Positions 1 through 8,740 of a DNA stretch of 64,000 bases are shown one piece after another. Both the position numbers and the translations under genes were made by a program. Below the pieces are notes generated by a model. That model made no database searches. It had not been told where the DNA came from and saw only the letters and a program-made list of their open reading frames with translations. Numbering within the stretch: the stretch's first letter is position 1; every line of letters begins with the position of its first letter. The DNA comes from JAHRAW01 sp965226545 (GTDB taxonomy: Bacteria > Pseudomonadota > Gammaproteobacteria > Arenicellales > Poriferihabitantaceae), in the NCBI GenBank assembly GCA_965226545.1, contig OZ245364.1, forward strand, positions 62,001 through 126,000, written 5' to 3'.

Positions 1-1
1 G

Positions 2-586
2 CAGGCGATGTCGATAGGATTTTTGGTCGAAGAGGAGGCGCCGATGATTTGGCGCGGCCCGATGGTAACCCAGGCGCTCGAACAACTGCTCAAGGATACG
101 CAATGGGACAATCTCGATTACCTCATCATCGACATGCCGCCCGGCACCGGCGACACGCAATTGACGCTCGCGCAAAAGGTGCCGGTGTCCGGCGCGTTGA
201 TTGTTACCACGCCGCAGGACATCGCGCTGTTGGATGCGCGCAAGGCGTATAAAATGTTTGAGAAGGTCGACATCCCGGTGCTTGGCGTCGTCGAAAACAT
301 GAGCGTGTATGTTTGCCCGAAGTGCGGGCATCAAGATTCGATTTTTGGCGAAGGCGGCGGCGCGGCGATGGCCAAACAATACGACTTGGCGTTTTTGGGC
401 GGCGTGCCGCTCGACCGCGCGATTCGCGAACACGCCGACGGCGGACGCCCGAGCGTGGTCGCCGAACCCGACGGCGCAATCGCGCGCGCGTATAAAGACA
501 TCGCCCGCCGCACTGCGGCGCGATTGGCGTTGCGCAAAAAAGATTTCAGCGCAAAGTTTCCCAACATCGTTATTCAACAAAACTGA
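2..586 (+). CDS. apbC: Mrp/ApbC iron-sulfur cluster carrier ATPase, 5'-truncated
   Basis: This is the C-terminal part of an Mrp/ApbC P-loop ATPase, a cytoplasmic protein that binds iron-sulfur clusters and passes them to target enzymes. The window opens inside the gene, so the N-terminal domain and Walker A loop are missing, and the frame is open from the second base. Visible are LIIDMPPGTGD (Walker B region), QDIALLDARKA (switch region) and VCPKCGH, whose CxxC pair binds the bridging cluster in this family. The order apbC then dcd is common in proteobacteria. The family call is secure; the specific target proteins cannot be told. Confidence 0.93.
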   Translation, partial: QAMSIGFLVEEEAPMIWRGPMVTQALEQLLKDTQWDNLDYLIIDMPPGTGDTQLTLAQKVPVSGALIVTTPQDIALLDARKAYKMFEKVDIPVLGVVENMSVYVCPKCGHQDSIFGEGGGAAMAKQYDLAFLGGVPLDRAIREHADGGRPSVVAEPDGAIARAYKDIARRTAARLALRKKDFSAKFPNIVIQQN

Positions 587-626
587 TTTCGATGCCGTTA
601 ACTTAGACGCCGTTGCCGCAGTTGGT

Positions 627-690
627 TTTGATTCATATCCGTATTTATATTTACATTCATATTTGCATTTATAATCACACTCATCTTCAT
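627..690. repeat. T-rich degenerate 6-bp tandem repeat between apbC and dcd
   Basis: The gap between the two genes consists largely of a degenerate hexamer series of the type CATATT/TATTTA/CATTTG. It is one of about ten such tracts in the window. No promoter or hairpin could be picked out inside it with confidence. Confidence 0.5.
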
Positions 691-750
691 CGTTAATCGC
701 GCCCGTTAAGTCGACACCCCAACCCACCATCCAACCAACAACGCCGCGTT

Positions 751-1317
751 ATGAGCATTAAATCCGACCGTTGGATTCGCAAGATGGCGACCGAGTGCGC
801 GATGATTGCGCCGTTTGAGCCCAATCAAGTGCGTACGAGCGAAAACGGCCCGGTGATTTCCTGGGGCACGACCAGTTACGGTTACGACATTCGTTGCGCC
901 AATGAGTTTAAGATTTTCACCAACATTAACTCGGCGATTGTCGACCCGAAAAATTTTGACGCCAACAGTTTTATCGATGTACAAGATGAAGTGTGCATCA
1001 TCCCGCCGAATTCATTCGCCTTGGCGCGCACCGTCGAATATTTCCGCATCCCGCGCAATGTGTTGACCTTGTGTCTCGGCAAAAGCACCTATGCCCGCTG
1101 CGGCATCATCGTCAATGTCACGCCGTTCGAACCCGAATGGGAAGGCTATGCAACGCTCGAGTTTTCCAACACCACGCCGCTGCCGGCAAAAATCTACGCC
1201 AATGAAGGCATCGCCCAAGTGGTGTTTTTTGAATCCGATGAAGAATGCGAAGTGTCGTATAAAAGCCGCGGCGGAAAATATCAGGGACAGACCGGCGTTA
1301 CCTTGCCGAAGATTTAA
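751..1317 (+). CDS. dcd: dCTP deaminase
   Basis: Deaminates dCTP to dUTP, feeding dTMP synthesis; a cytoplasmic homotrimer. The 188 residues match the family length. Recognisable are SWGTTSYGYDIR near residue 37, the KSTYARCGI nucleotide-binding stretch near 110, YATLEFSN (carrying the catalytic glutamate, near 137) and the C-terminal KYQGQTG lid. All residues expected of the monofunctional deaminase are present. The ATG follows the T-rich repeat tract and has no clear ribosome site. Confidence 0.96.
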   Translation: MSIKSDRWIRKMATECAMIAPFEPNQVRTSENGPVISWGTTSYGYDIRCANEFKIFTNINSAIVDPKNFDANSFIDVQDEVCIIPPNSFALARTVEYFRIPRNVLTLCLGKSTYARCGIIVNVTPFEPEWEGYATLEFSNTTPLPAKIYANEGIAQVVFFESDEECEVSYKSRGGKYQGQTGVTLPKI

Positions 1318-1437
1318 CGCTGCATTAATGCCGCTCGATGCCGTTCGAATGCGGCTTGAATGTCGCACTCGAGATGCGCACGGCGTCGGCTTAACCGTCG
1401 CCCGCTTGTGTTTTGCTTGTGCTTTAATCGCGCCGTG

Positions 1438-1489
1438 CCAAAACTTACGTCATGCTAAAACTCGCGCCATGCCAACACTCGCGTCATGC
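1438..1489. repeat. 17-bp tandem repeat that carries the next gene's start codon
   Basis: Three units of 17 bp of the form GCCAAAACTTACGTCAT, GCTAAAACTCGCGCCAT, GCCAACACTCGCGTCAT stand head to tail. Each unit ends in CAT followed by G, so ATG codons occur at 1452, 1469 and 1486, in three different frames. Only the last opens the downstream gene. Confidence 0.7.
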
Positions 1490-2193
1490 CAACACAAACC
1501 GTCCTCGCCGAATTAACCGCCGCCTGCAACCAACACGGCTTGTTGGTGCGCGGCGGCTTTGTCGTCGCCGACGATGACCGCGTGCCGCAGGTGACAACTT
1601 TGCTGGGCGCGCGCCGCGCTTCGCATCTGTTGTTGGTCGGCAACGCCGGCTCGACGATGTGGCGCGCGTTTGCAATGTCGCGCGAACATCAAGACGGCGC
1701 CGCCGACCCGCTCAATCGTTGGAGCCGCCGCATCGCCGAACAACTCGCCGCGCAATTTAACGCGCACGCATTGTTTCCGTTTGGCGCACCAACGCGTCCG
1801 TTTTTGGCGTGGGCGAAAAAAGCCGAACACCTGCATAACTCGCATCTCGGGATGTTGATTCATCCACACTACGGATTGTGGCACGCCTATCGTTTTGCGC
1901 TGGCGTTTGCCGATGAAATCGAATTGCCGTCGCCGCCGCGCGCATCTGCATGCGCATGCAATGATTGCGCGGATAAACCGTGTCACCCGGCGTGTCCGGT
2001 CGGCGCGTTTGGCGCAAACGGTTACGATTTGCAAAAATGTTGCGCGCATCTAAACGCGCACGCGGATTCGCCTTGCATGCAATTCGGTTGTCAAGCGCGC
2101 ATGGCATGCCCGCAAGGTGAAACGCATCGTTATGCGCCGCCGCATGCGCAATTTCACATGCGCGCTTTTGTCGATTCGATTTGCGGTGGTTAA
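1486..2193 (+). CDS. Ferredoxin-like 4Fe-4S protein, function unknown
   Basis: A 235-residue protein with a cysteine-rich C-terminal half: CACNDCADKPCHPACPVGAF near residue 155, followed by further cysteines in YDLQKCC, CMQFGCQARMACP. The spacing CxxCxxxxCxxxCP is that of a [4Fe-4S] ferredoxin loop, and the extra cysteines could bind a second cluster. The N-terminal half has no motif I recognise. It resembles the electron-transfer end of QueG-type reductases, but the QueG catalytic part is not apparent. The start lies inside a 17-bp repeat and has no clear ribosome site. It is followed by a hydantoinase 90 bases away; a shared role is not evident. Confidence 0.8.
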   Translation: MPTQTVLAELTAACNQHGLLVRGGFVVADDDRVPQVTTLLGARRASHLLLVGNAGSTMWRAFAMSREHQDGAADPLNRWSRRIAEQLAAQFNAHALFPFGAPTRPFLAWAKKAEHLHNSHLGMLIHPHYGLWHAYRFALAFADEIELPSPPRASACACNDCADKPCHPACPVGAFGANGYDLQKCCAHLNAHADSPCMQFGCQARMACPQGETHRYAPPHAQFHMRAFVDSICGG

Positions 2194-2210
2194 CGCTGCG
2201 CCTTAACGTT

Positions 2211-2282
2211 ACATCGAACTTCACATCAAACTTTACATCGAACTTTATTTCGAACTTCACATCGAACTGCACATCGAACTTC
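2211..2282. repeat. Six 12-bp tandem repeats abutting the hydantoinase start codon
   Basis: Six units in perfect 12-bp register (consensus ACATCGAACTTC) run from 2211 to 2282, and the ATG of the hydantoinase is the next base. The tract occupies the position where a ribosome site is expected. Because 12 is a multiple of three it is open in the gene's frame, where it would encode Thr-Ser-Asn-Phe repeats. Confidence 0.85.
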
Positions 2283-4280
2283 ATGGCGCATCAACTCGGC
2301 ATCGACACCGGCGGCACATACACCGATGCGGTGTTGCTCGATTCGGCCGGGCAGGTCGTCGCCAAACATAAAAGTCTAACCACCGGCTACGACCTCTCGA
2401 TTGGCATCGGCGATGCACTCGCCAATTTGCCGACGGCGTTGTTGCGCAAAGTCAACTTGGTGGCGTTGTCGACCACGTTGTCGACCAACTCGGTGGTCGA
2501 AGGACGCGGTGCGCCGGTGTCGGTGTTGTTGCCCGGTTATAACCAACAACAAATCGCCAAAAGCGGGTTGGGCGAAATCATCGGCGGCGAATTCATCACC
2601 GCCTTGGGCGGCGGACACGACGCGCTCGGCAATGAACTTGCGCCGCTGGATACTGCGCAGGCGGCGCGCGTTATCGAACGCATGCGCGCGCGCGTCTCGG
2701 CGTTTGCGGTGTCGGCGTTGTTTGCAACCCGCAACAACGCGCATGAAAACCAACTGCGCGAATTGGTGCGCGAATTAACCGGCTTGCCGGTCGCCTGCGG
2801 ACATGAATTGGCAAGCGGCTTGGGCGCGCCGCGCCGCGCGTTAACCGCGGCGTTGAACGCGCGGATGATTCCCTACATCCACAACTTAATCGAATCGATG
2901 CGCAAAATATTAAAACAGCAACGCATCGATGCGCCGTTGATGATTGTCAAAGGCGACGGTTCGCTGGTCAACTTCGAAACCGCGTTGCGCCAACCGGTCG
3001 CCACGGTGTTGTCCGGCCCGGCCGCAAGCGTCATCGGCGCGTGCGCGTTAAGCGGCGTGCGCGATGCAATCGTCGTCGACATGGGCGGCACCACCACCGA
3101 CATCGCCGTGGTCGCCGACGGTCGCCCCGAACTTTGCGAAGACGGCGCGCGCATCGGCGATTGGCGTCCGATGGTGCGGGCAATTCGCGTGTTTTCCATC
3201 GGGCTGGGCGGCGACAGTGAAGTGCGTTTTGCCGGGGCGTTGACGCTTTCCAATCGGCGCGTTGTGCCGATGAGTTTGTTGGCGCATCAATTCCCGCAGG
3301 TTGTCGACAAATTAAAACGACAATTAAAAGGCGCGCCGAGTGCGCGCAACAATCGCTTTGCGTTGCGCATGCAACAAAACGAAGCCTTGCTGCGCGCCTT
3401 AAACCGCGAGGAACAAAACGCCTGGGCCGCGTTGGCCGACGGCCCGATTGAACTCGAATCGCTCAGCGAACACAATCGCCCGCGCCTGCGCGCACTGGCA
3501 AAAATGGAGCGCATGGGGCTGGTGATTTACAGCGGCTTTACGCCGTCGGATGCAACCCACGCACTCGGGCTGAGCGCGCATTGGGACGCCGACGCGGCAA
3601 AACTCGGCGCGCAATTGTGGGCGCGGCAAATGCGCCATTTATACGGCTGCGGCGATTGGCGCAGCGACGATGTGCAGGCGCCGTGTCGCGAGGTGGCGAC
3701 GATGGTGGTGCGGCAAATCTGCCAAAAACTCATCGAAGCCGGTCTCAATCAACACGATGCATTAAGCGAAGCGCACGCGCAAAACTTAACCGCATTGCTC
3801 GCCGACCTTGCGCTCGGCGCCGCCGATGCGGCGCGCGCGCCGTTGTTCGAATTGCGCTTTGCGCGCGCGCATCCGCTGATTGCGGTCGGCGGCCCGGCGC
3901 GCGATTATTTCCCCGAAGTCGCCAAACAACTGCGCATGCAATTGCATCTGCCGACGCATTTTGACATCGCCAACGCAGTCGGCGCGGCGCGCGGCGCGGT
4001 CGTACAAACCGCGCAAATCACCGTCACCCAACCGCAATTCGGCGTGTTTTATTTATTCCACAAAAGCCGCCCGATGGTGTTCGAACGCCTCGAAGATGCG
4101 CTCACCCAAGCCGGCGAAATCGCCGTCGCCGAAGCCGCCGCCCTCGCCAAAACCGCCGGCGCCGCCGCAATAGAAACCCGCCTCGAACAAAACCACAACC
4201 ACGTCAAACACGACATCGACGGCGAGTTGTTCGTCAGCGCAACGATAACCGCGGTCGCGACCGGGCGGCCGGCGGTTTAA
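2283..4280 (+). CDS. Hydantoinase/oxoprolinase A-type ATP-dependent amidohydrolase
   Basis: Predicted ATP-dependent ring opening of a hydantoin, 5-oxoproline or N-methylhydantoin substrate. The 665 residues hold the Hydant_A_N phosphate loop (GIDTGGTYTDAVL, residues 5-17) and the second ASKHA loop VVDMGGTTTDIAVV near residue 265, as expected for the HyuA fold. HyuA enzymes usually pair with a HyuB subunit; none is encoded next door, so the partner may be elsewhere or the protein may act alone. I chose ATG 2283 because the conserved N-terminus begins there; a TTG at 2181 would add a repeat-encoded tail and overlap the previous gene. The start has no visible ribosome site. Confidence 0.85.
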   Translation: MAHQLGIDTGGTYTDAVLLDSAGQVVAKHKSLTTGYDLSIGIGDALANLPTALLRKVNLVALSTTLSTNSVVEGRGAPVSVLLPGYNQQQIAKSGLGEIIGGEFITALGGGHDALGNELAPLDTAQAARVIERMRARVSAFAVSALFATRNNAHENQLRELVRELTGLPVACGHELASGLGAPRRALTAALNARMIPYIHNLIESMRKILKQQRIDAPLMIVKGDGSLVNFETALRQPVATVLSGPAASVIGACALSGVRDAIVVDMGGTTTDIAVVADGRPELCEDGARIGDWRPMVRAIRVFSIGLGGDSEVRFAGALTLSNRRVVPMSLLAHQFPQVVDKLKRQLKGAPSARNNRFALRMQQNEALLRALNREEQNAWAALADGPIELESLSEHNRPRLRALAKMERMGLVIYSGFTPSDATHALGLSAHWDADAAKLGAQLWARQMRHLYGCGDWRSDDVQAPCREVATMVVRQICQKLIEAGLNQHDALSEAHAQNLTALLADLALGAADAARAPLFELRFARAHPLIAVGGPARDYFPEVAKQLRMQLHLPTHFDIANAVGAARGAVVQTAQITVTQPQFGVFYLFHKSRPMVFERLEDALTQAGEIAVAEAAALAKTAGAAAIETRLEQNHNHVKHDIDGELFVSATITAVATGRPAV

Positions 4281-4341
4281 CTTTGGATGTGTGCGCACTT
4301 TAACCCAGGCAAAACGAACCGGATTGTTGTTTGTAACATTT

Positions 4342-4371
4342 TTGGTTTCGACTTGGTTTTGTCCTTATAAT
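4342..4371 (+). promoter_or_regulatory. Putative sigma70 promoter of the methyltransferase-HNH gene
   Basis: A consensus -10 box TATAAT lies at 4366-4371, with a weak TTGGTT -35 candidate 18 bp upstream at 4342-4347. Seven bases after the -10 box an ATG (4378) opens a 9-codon frame starting Met-Ala-Ser-Lys that stops one base before the methyltransferase start, which also begins Met-Ala-Ser-Lys. A transcript from this promoter would start at or very near that ATG. Confidence 0.5.
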
Positions 4372-4408
4372 TTGGCTATGGCGTCCAAATCCAATCGGTG
4401 TTTTTAAC

Positions 4409-5644
4409 ATGGCAAGCAAAAATAAATTGTATGTCGGCGATAATCTCAACGTGTTGCTTGGGATGAATTCCAACACGGTTGATTTAATTTATCTCGACCC
4501 GCCGTTTAATTCCAAACGAATTTATCGTGCGCCAATCGGCACGCCAGCCGGCGAGAAAAACGCGGGGTTTGACGATATTTGGGTGTGGGGTGAAGACGTC
4601 GATATTCGCCTCGAATCGTTTTTGGAAATGCACCCCAATCTTTTCGGCTATATCGGCGTGATTGGAAAAATTCACGGCTTGGCGATGCAGGCGTATTTGA
4701 CATTTATGGCGCAACGCATCATTGAAATGCACCGCGTGTTAAAACCCACCGGCAGTTTATATCTGCATTGCGACCCGACCGCTTCGCACTACTTAAAGGT
4801 AATCCTCGATGAAGTGTTTGGCAAAAACAATTTTCGCAACGAAATTATTTGGTCGTATCGCACCGGCGGCGCAAGTTCGCGGCGGTTTTCCAGAAAACAT
4901 GACGTTTTGTTTCTGTACGCCAAAAACACGCGCGAAGTTTTCTTCAAGTCGTTGACCGAGAAATCCTACACCCAAAGCCCTTCGCGCCGCGCCGGCACGG
5001 TTAATTACGGCGGCGGCACGGCGGAGTTTCACGAAGATGAACGCGGCGTATACACCATTGTGAACATGCGCGATGTTTGGGAGATTAGTTACGTCGGCAG
5101 CACTTCGCCGGAGCGCACCGGTTATCCGACGCAAAAACCTCTTGCACTTTTGCGGCGGATTGTGGAAGCCTCCAGCCGCGAAGGTGACATAGTGATGGAC
5201 CCGTTTTGCGGTTGTGCGACCACCTGTGTTGCCGCGCAACAAATGCATCGCAATTGGATTGGCGTCGATGTAAGCGATGTTGCGGTTGAGTTGGTAACCG
5301 ACCGCTTGAGCCGTGACGGCGACCAATATGTGCTGTTTAAGGATTTTGTTCCGCTAAAAACGCCGCCGGTGCGCACCGACCTGGAAAAAAGTTCACTTGG
5401 CAAAAAGGAAATGAAAAAGAAACTTTTCGGCGAACAAGCCGGATTATGCAACGGTTGCAAGAAGACGTTTGATTATGTGAACTTGGAGATGGACCACATC
5501 ATTCCGAGGAATAAACACGGCGGAGATCATCCGCAAAACATGCAGTTGCTTTGCGGCAGTTGCAATCGAATCAAGGGCGACCGCCCGATGGACTATTTGA
5601 AACTTCGTTTGCGCGCACTGCAAAGAGGCACGCAGTTTTATTAA
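4409..5644 (+). CDS. DNA adenine/cytosine-N4 methyltransferase fused to HNH nuclease domain
   Basis: A 411-residue fusion. The N-terminal 310 residues form a beta-class amino-methyltransferase: DPPF (motif IV, residues 30-33) precedes TQKPLALL and MDPFCGCATT (motif I, SAM binding, near 265). Residues from about 335 are an HNH module with CNGCKK, DHIIPRNKHGGDH and LLCGSCNRIKGD, in which the paired cysteines bind zinc and the DH/N/H residues would bind the catalytic metal. This suggests one polypeptide that both modifies and cuts DNA, or a methyltransferase whose HNH part only helps binding. No separate specificity subunit is seen. It faces a truncated second methyltransferase 28 bases downstream. 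Enzyme class is well supported; the activity of the HNH part is inferred. Confidence 0.88.
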   Translation: MASKNKLYVGDNLNVLLGMNSNTVDLIYLDPPFNSKRIYRAPIGTPAGEKNAGFDDIWVWGEDVDIRLESFLEMHPNLFGYIGVIGKIHGLAMQAYLTFMAQRIIEMHRVLKPTGSLYLHCDPTASHYLKVILDEVFGKNNFRNEIIWSYRTGGASSRRFSRKHDVLFLYAKNTREVFFKSLTEKSYTQSPSRRAGTVNYGGGTAEFHEDERGVYTIVNMRDVWEISYVGSTSPERTGYPTQKPLALLRRIVEASSREGDIVMDPFCGCATTCVAAQQMHRNWIGVDVSDVAVELVTDRLSRDGDQYVLFKDFVPLKTPPVRTDLEKSSLGKKEMKKKLFGEQAGLCNGCKKTFDYVNLEMDHIIPRNKHGGDHPQNMQLLCGSCNRIKGDRPMDYLKLRLRALQRGTQFY

Positions 5645-5672
5645 GCGTCACACTATTTCGCTCAGCGGTTTT

Positions 5673-6554
5673 TCACGCTGGTTTATCGATAAATTCCCGC
5701 CCCATTGCAACCAAAATCGCATGCAGGTCGAAGGGTATCGGATAACGGCGGCTGGAATGTTGACGGCTGATTCGCGGAATGATAATCGGCGAAGTGTTGA
5801 CGATTAAGAATCGCCCCTCTTTGGTTTTTGCGCGGGTGAATTTAAACACTTGTTCGAGAAAATCCAAATAGTCGCGGTAACTTTTATAAATCGAATAATC
5901 GCGCGCGTTGTAATACGGCGGCGAAGTGAAGGCGAGATGAAAACTTTCGTCGGGCACTGCGCGCAACGTTTCGCGCACATCGCCGAGCACGACAGTGTTT
6001 TTTAAAAAATCGGGCGAATGCGAATGCGCTTCGCGCGGCGTGGAAATGGTTGCATCGGCAAAAAATTCTTTTTGAATAATGTCGCCAATCGCTTCGTTGG
6101 GATGACGGCGAAGCGCTTTAAGTTGTTGCGCAACCGCGCGATTTTTCTTAAACACCAACAGCCCGCGAATTGCCTGCACAACCACTTTGGGGTCGTCACT
6201 TTTTAAAAATTCCGTCAAAACGGCAATCGCCGACTCGGCTCGCATGCGCCCAATCGAAGAAACCGCTTCGCGCCGCACTTCGGTGGATTCGTCGCCGCGC
6301 GCGGATTTTGTCAACGCAATGATGTTTTGCTCGCTCTTGACCTTGCCAAGCGTTTTCGCCGACCACAGACGAATTTTTTGATTGGGATTAAACAGCAACG
6401 GCTGCACCCAACCGTCGTCAAAATCGCGCGGCAGCCTGCCGAGATTTTGCAGAATAAACAAAACGCTTTTGTTGTCCGGATACCTCTCGACCAAATCGAT
6501 AAGCGCACGGTTGCCTTGTTGTTTGCAAAGATTGATTCGCTCTTTGGTTAACAT
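5673..6554 (-). pseudogene. HEAT-repeat DNA methyltransferase, C-terminally truncated
   Basis: The first 180 residues are helical HEAT-like repeats (for example VRREAVSSIGRMRAESAI and VVVQAIRGLLVFKKNRAV). A methyltransferase domain then begins with VVLGDVRETL and LAFTSPPYYNARDY (motif IV). The frame stops soon after MGREFID, where related enzymes continue with the target-recognition region and the SAM-binding motif. Motif I is therefore absent and the product should be inactive. The break lies 28 bases from the end of the convergent methyltransferase-HNH gene, which suggests a deletion or insertion joined the two. ATG 6554 is chosen over 6620 because a weak AAGAG site precedes it and similarity to the repeat domain starts there. 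Confidence 0.75.
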
Positions 6555-6639
6555 AACGCGCTCTTTTGGATGTCGACGACCGAATAATTTGCGCGCATTG
6601 CGACAAGGATTGATTTGCAATTACAACCCGAACCAACCG

Positions 6640-8049
6640 TCACAAATACCAATCGATTTCACTCTTGCCGCTTTGCGCGAACGCGCGTTGTTCCTTCATC
6701 TTGCATTCGGCGTAGGCCTGCAGATAGCGCGCGCCGAAGTATTCGCTGAGCACTTGTGCGCGGCCGCTTTGTTCGAATGCGGTTTGTGCATCGAACGGCA
6801 GGGTTTCATCCAGCGATGCGCCGGCGTTGCCTTGTGCCGGGGCGGGCGGGCGCACTTTTTGCGTCAAGCCGTGATGGATGCCGGTTAGCACTGCGGCCAA
6901 AGTTAAATACGGATTGGCGTCGGCGCCGGCGATGCGGTGTTCGATGCGCACCGCATCGGCGTCGCCTTTGGGTATGCGCACCGCGACTGAGCGGTTTTCA
7001 TGCGCCCAATTGGCGCGCACCGGGACATAATTGTTCGGCGCAAAGCGTCGATAGGAATTCACATTTGGCGCAAAAATTCCCATCGCTTCGGGCGTGATGC
7101 GCAACAGCCCGCCGATGGCATGTTGCAGCGCATCGTTGGCGTTGTATTGATTTTGTTCGCGCGCAAAAATGTTTTCGCCGCGCGCATTGCGCAAACTGAC
7201 ATGCAGATGCATGCCGCTGCCGGCGCATTCGGCATACGGCTTGGCCATAAAGGTGGCGCACAATTTGCGCGGGCGGGCGATGCATTGCACCGCGCGACGA
7301 AACAGCGCGCAGTGGTCGGCGGCGCGCAACACTTGGTCGGTGTGCGCGAGGTTAATTTCAAACTGTCCGGGTGCGTATTCGGATGACATCGCGCCGGTGG
7401 CGATGCCTTGTGCCGCGCACGATTGATGCACCGCGTGCAGATATTCGCCGAACGATTCGATTTGATCGATGCCGTACACTTGCGTCGACTCATCGCGCTG
7501 CGAATCCAACGGCGAACGCGGCGGCATAATCGCGCGCGCATCGCGCTCGACCAAATAAAATTCCAATTCAAACGCAACCACCGGCGCAAGATTCAACTCG
7601 GCAAACTTCGCCAACACCCGCGCCAACACGTTGCGCGGCTCGAAATAATACGGCGCGCCGTCCAACCCTTGCAGCGTCAACAACACCTGCGCGGTCGGTT
7701 GCTGCGCCCAATCGGCCGGCGCCAAAGTGCCGTCAATCGGCGCGGCGATTTCATCAGGGTCGCCGTCTGAAAATCCCATGCCCTTCGGGTCCAATGATTC
7801 GCCGGCGGCGGAAAGCAACATCGCCGAGCCCGGCAACATCATCTTGCCGGCAAACACCTTGTCGGCTTGCGCAATCGGATACCGCTTGCCGCGCATCACG
7901 CACGACAAATCACACGCCACCGCATCGAGATACAACGTGCGCGGATGGCGACGCAAAAATTCGGCGAGGGGATTGTTGGCGGTCACGGTGGTTGGCGAAA
8001 AAATTTCGCAGATGCAGACAGTTTGCGCTGTGCGGCAACGCAAATGCAA
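6640..8049 (-). CDS. Glutamine synthetase family, probable gamma-glutamylpolyamine synthetase
   Basis: ATP-dependent ligation of glutamate to an amine, probably a polyamine such as putrescine. The metal and ATP motifs are visible: AFELEFYL, GQFEINLAH, GSGMHLHVSL, NSYRRFAPN, ANWAHENRSVAVRIP and EHRIAGADANPYL. Length (469) and these variants are like PuuA-type enzymes rather than GlnA, since the GlnA adenylylation loop is not seen. The start is uncertain: ATG 8049 gives an odd 20-residue lead, while GTG 7986 sits just before the conserved N-terminus. It follows a restriction nuclease gene by 27 bases. PotABCD at 26.7-30.7 kb would supply its substrate. Confidence 0.85.
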   Translation of the reverse strand: MHLRCRTAQTVCICEIFSPTTVTANNPLAEFLRRHPRTLYLDAVACDLSCVMRGKRYPIAQADKVFAGKMMLPGSAMLLSAAGESLDPKGMGFSDGDPDEIAAPIDGTLAPADWAQQPTAQVLLTLQGLDGAPYYFEPRNVLARVLAKFAELNLAPVVAFELEFYLVERDARAIMPPRSPLDSQRDESTQVYGIDQIESFGEYLHAVHQSCAAQGIATGAMSSEYAPGQFEINLAHTDQVLRAADHCALFRRAVQCIARPRKLCATFMAKPYAECAGSGMHLHVSLRNARGENIFAREQNQYNANDALQHAIGGLLRITPEAMGIFAPNVNSYRRFAPNNYVPVRANWAHENRSVAVRIPKGDADAVRIEHRIAGADANPYLTLAAVLTGIHHGLTQKVRPPAPAQGNAGASLDETLPFDAQTAFEQSGRAQVLSEYFGARYLQAYAECKMKEQRAFAQSGKSEIDWYL

Positions 8050-8076
8050 ACGCTGTTGTTCGTTTTTACAAAGCGT

Positions 8077-8739
8077 TTATTCAATTCCAAAATGACGCTT
8101 GACCGAATCAATTTTTGCGAGTTCGGACAAAAAATAGCGCAAGTTTGCGTCGGCATCCTCGGTGCGTTGGCGGACAATTTCGTCATAGTCCAATTCCAAC
8201 AAGTCGCAGAATTCCCGTCCGGTCATCGCTTGCGCCAATGCGATTTTGCGCTTGAAACCATCGTATATTGCTTGTTTGTTGTTTTGATTAAAACAACAAA
8301 AGTGTGCAGTCACAGTATAGCGAATGTGCTGAGCATTCTTGCTGATAAAGCCGTGCATCGCGCGGCGTTCGGCGCCAGCCTTTTTGGTATCGAATGAATC
8401 CCCGTCTTTGAGTTCGACAATGTGGCAATTTTGGTTGCCTTGTCGTCTTTTGAAAATCATGAAGTCCGGCTCACTGCCTGCAAAATCCAACGCCAAACAC
8501 TTTTTCATATTTTGTTTGTCGGCAACCAACACGCCGTCCGGCATTATTTCGAGAGACAAAAAGTCATCGAGGTCGTCGATTAACTGCACTCGACTTTTGA
8601 CAATTCGCTCCAGTTCGTTACCGGACGAAATTACCGCCGAATGTGCGCGACTGACAAGACGTCCAAGTTCGTTGTCGCCAAACAAACGAACGTAGCCGCT
8701 ACCTTCTTTCCGCCCTTTGGCGTTTTTGATGAGAGCCAT
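8077..8739 (-). CDS. Putative type II restriction endonuclease (PD-(D/E)XK type)
   Basis: A 220-residue protein of no family I can name. Near its centre is EPDFMIF followed 18 residues later by HIVELKDGD, which fits the D...ExK metal site of PD-(D/E)XK nucleases. It begins one base after the stop of an adenine methyltransferase on the same strand, the classical layout of a type II restriction-modification pair. That coupling, more than sequence, supports the call. The protein is otherwise charged and soluble with no membrane segment. Alternatives are another nuclease-fold protein or a regulator of the methyltransferase. Confidence 0.65.
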   Translation of the reverse strand: MALIKNAKGRKEGSGYVRLFGDNELGRLVSRAHSAVISSGNELERIVKSRVQLIDDLDDFLSLEIMPDGVLVADKQNMKKCLALDFAGSEPDFMIFKRRQGNQNCHIVELKDGDSFDTKKAGAERRAMHGFISKNAQHIRYTVTAHFCCFNQNNKQAIYDGFKRKIALAQAMTGREFCDLLELDYDEIVRQRTEDADANLRYFLSELAKIDSVKRHFGIE

Positions 8740-8740
8740 G

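Noticed and set aside
2181..2282. Longer hydantoinase start at TTG 2181
   Set aside because: It overlaps the previous gene and the extra residues are repeat-encoded; family similarity starts at 2283.
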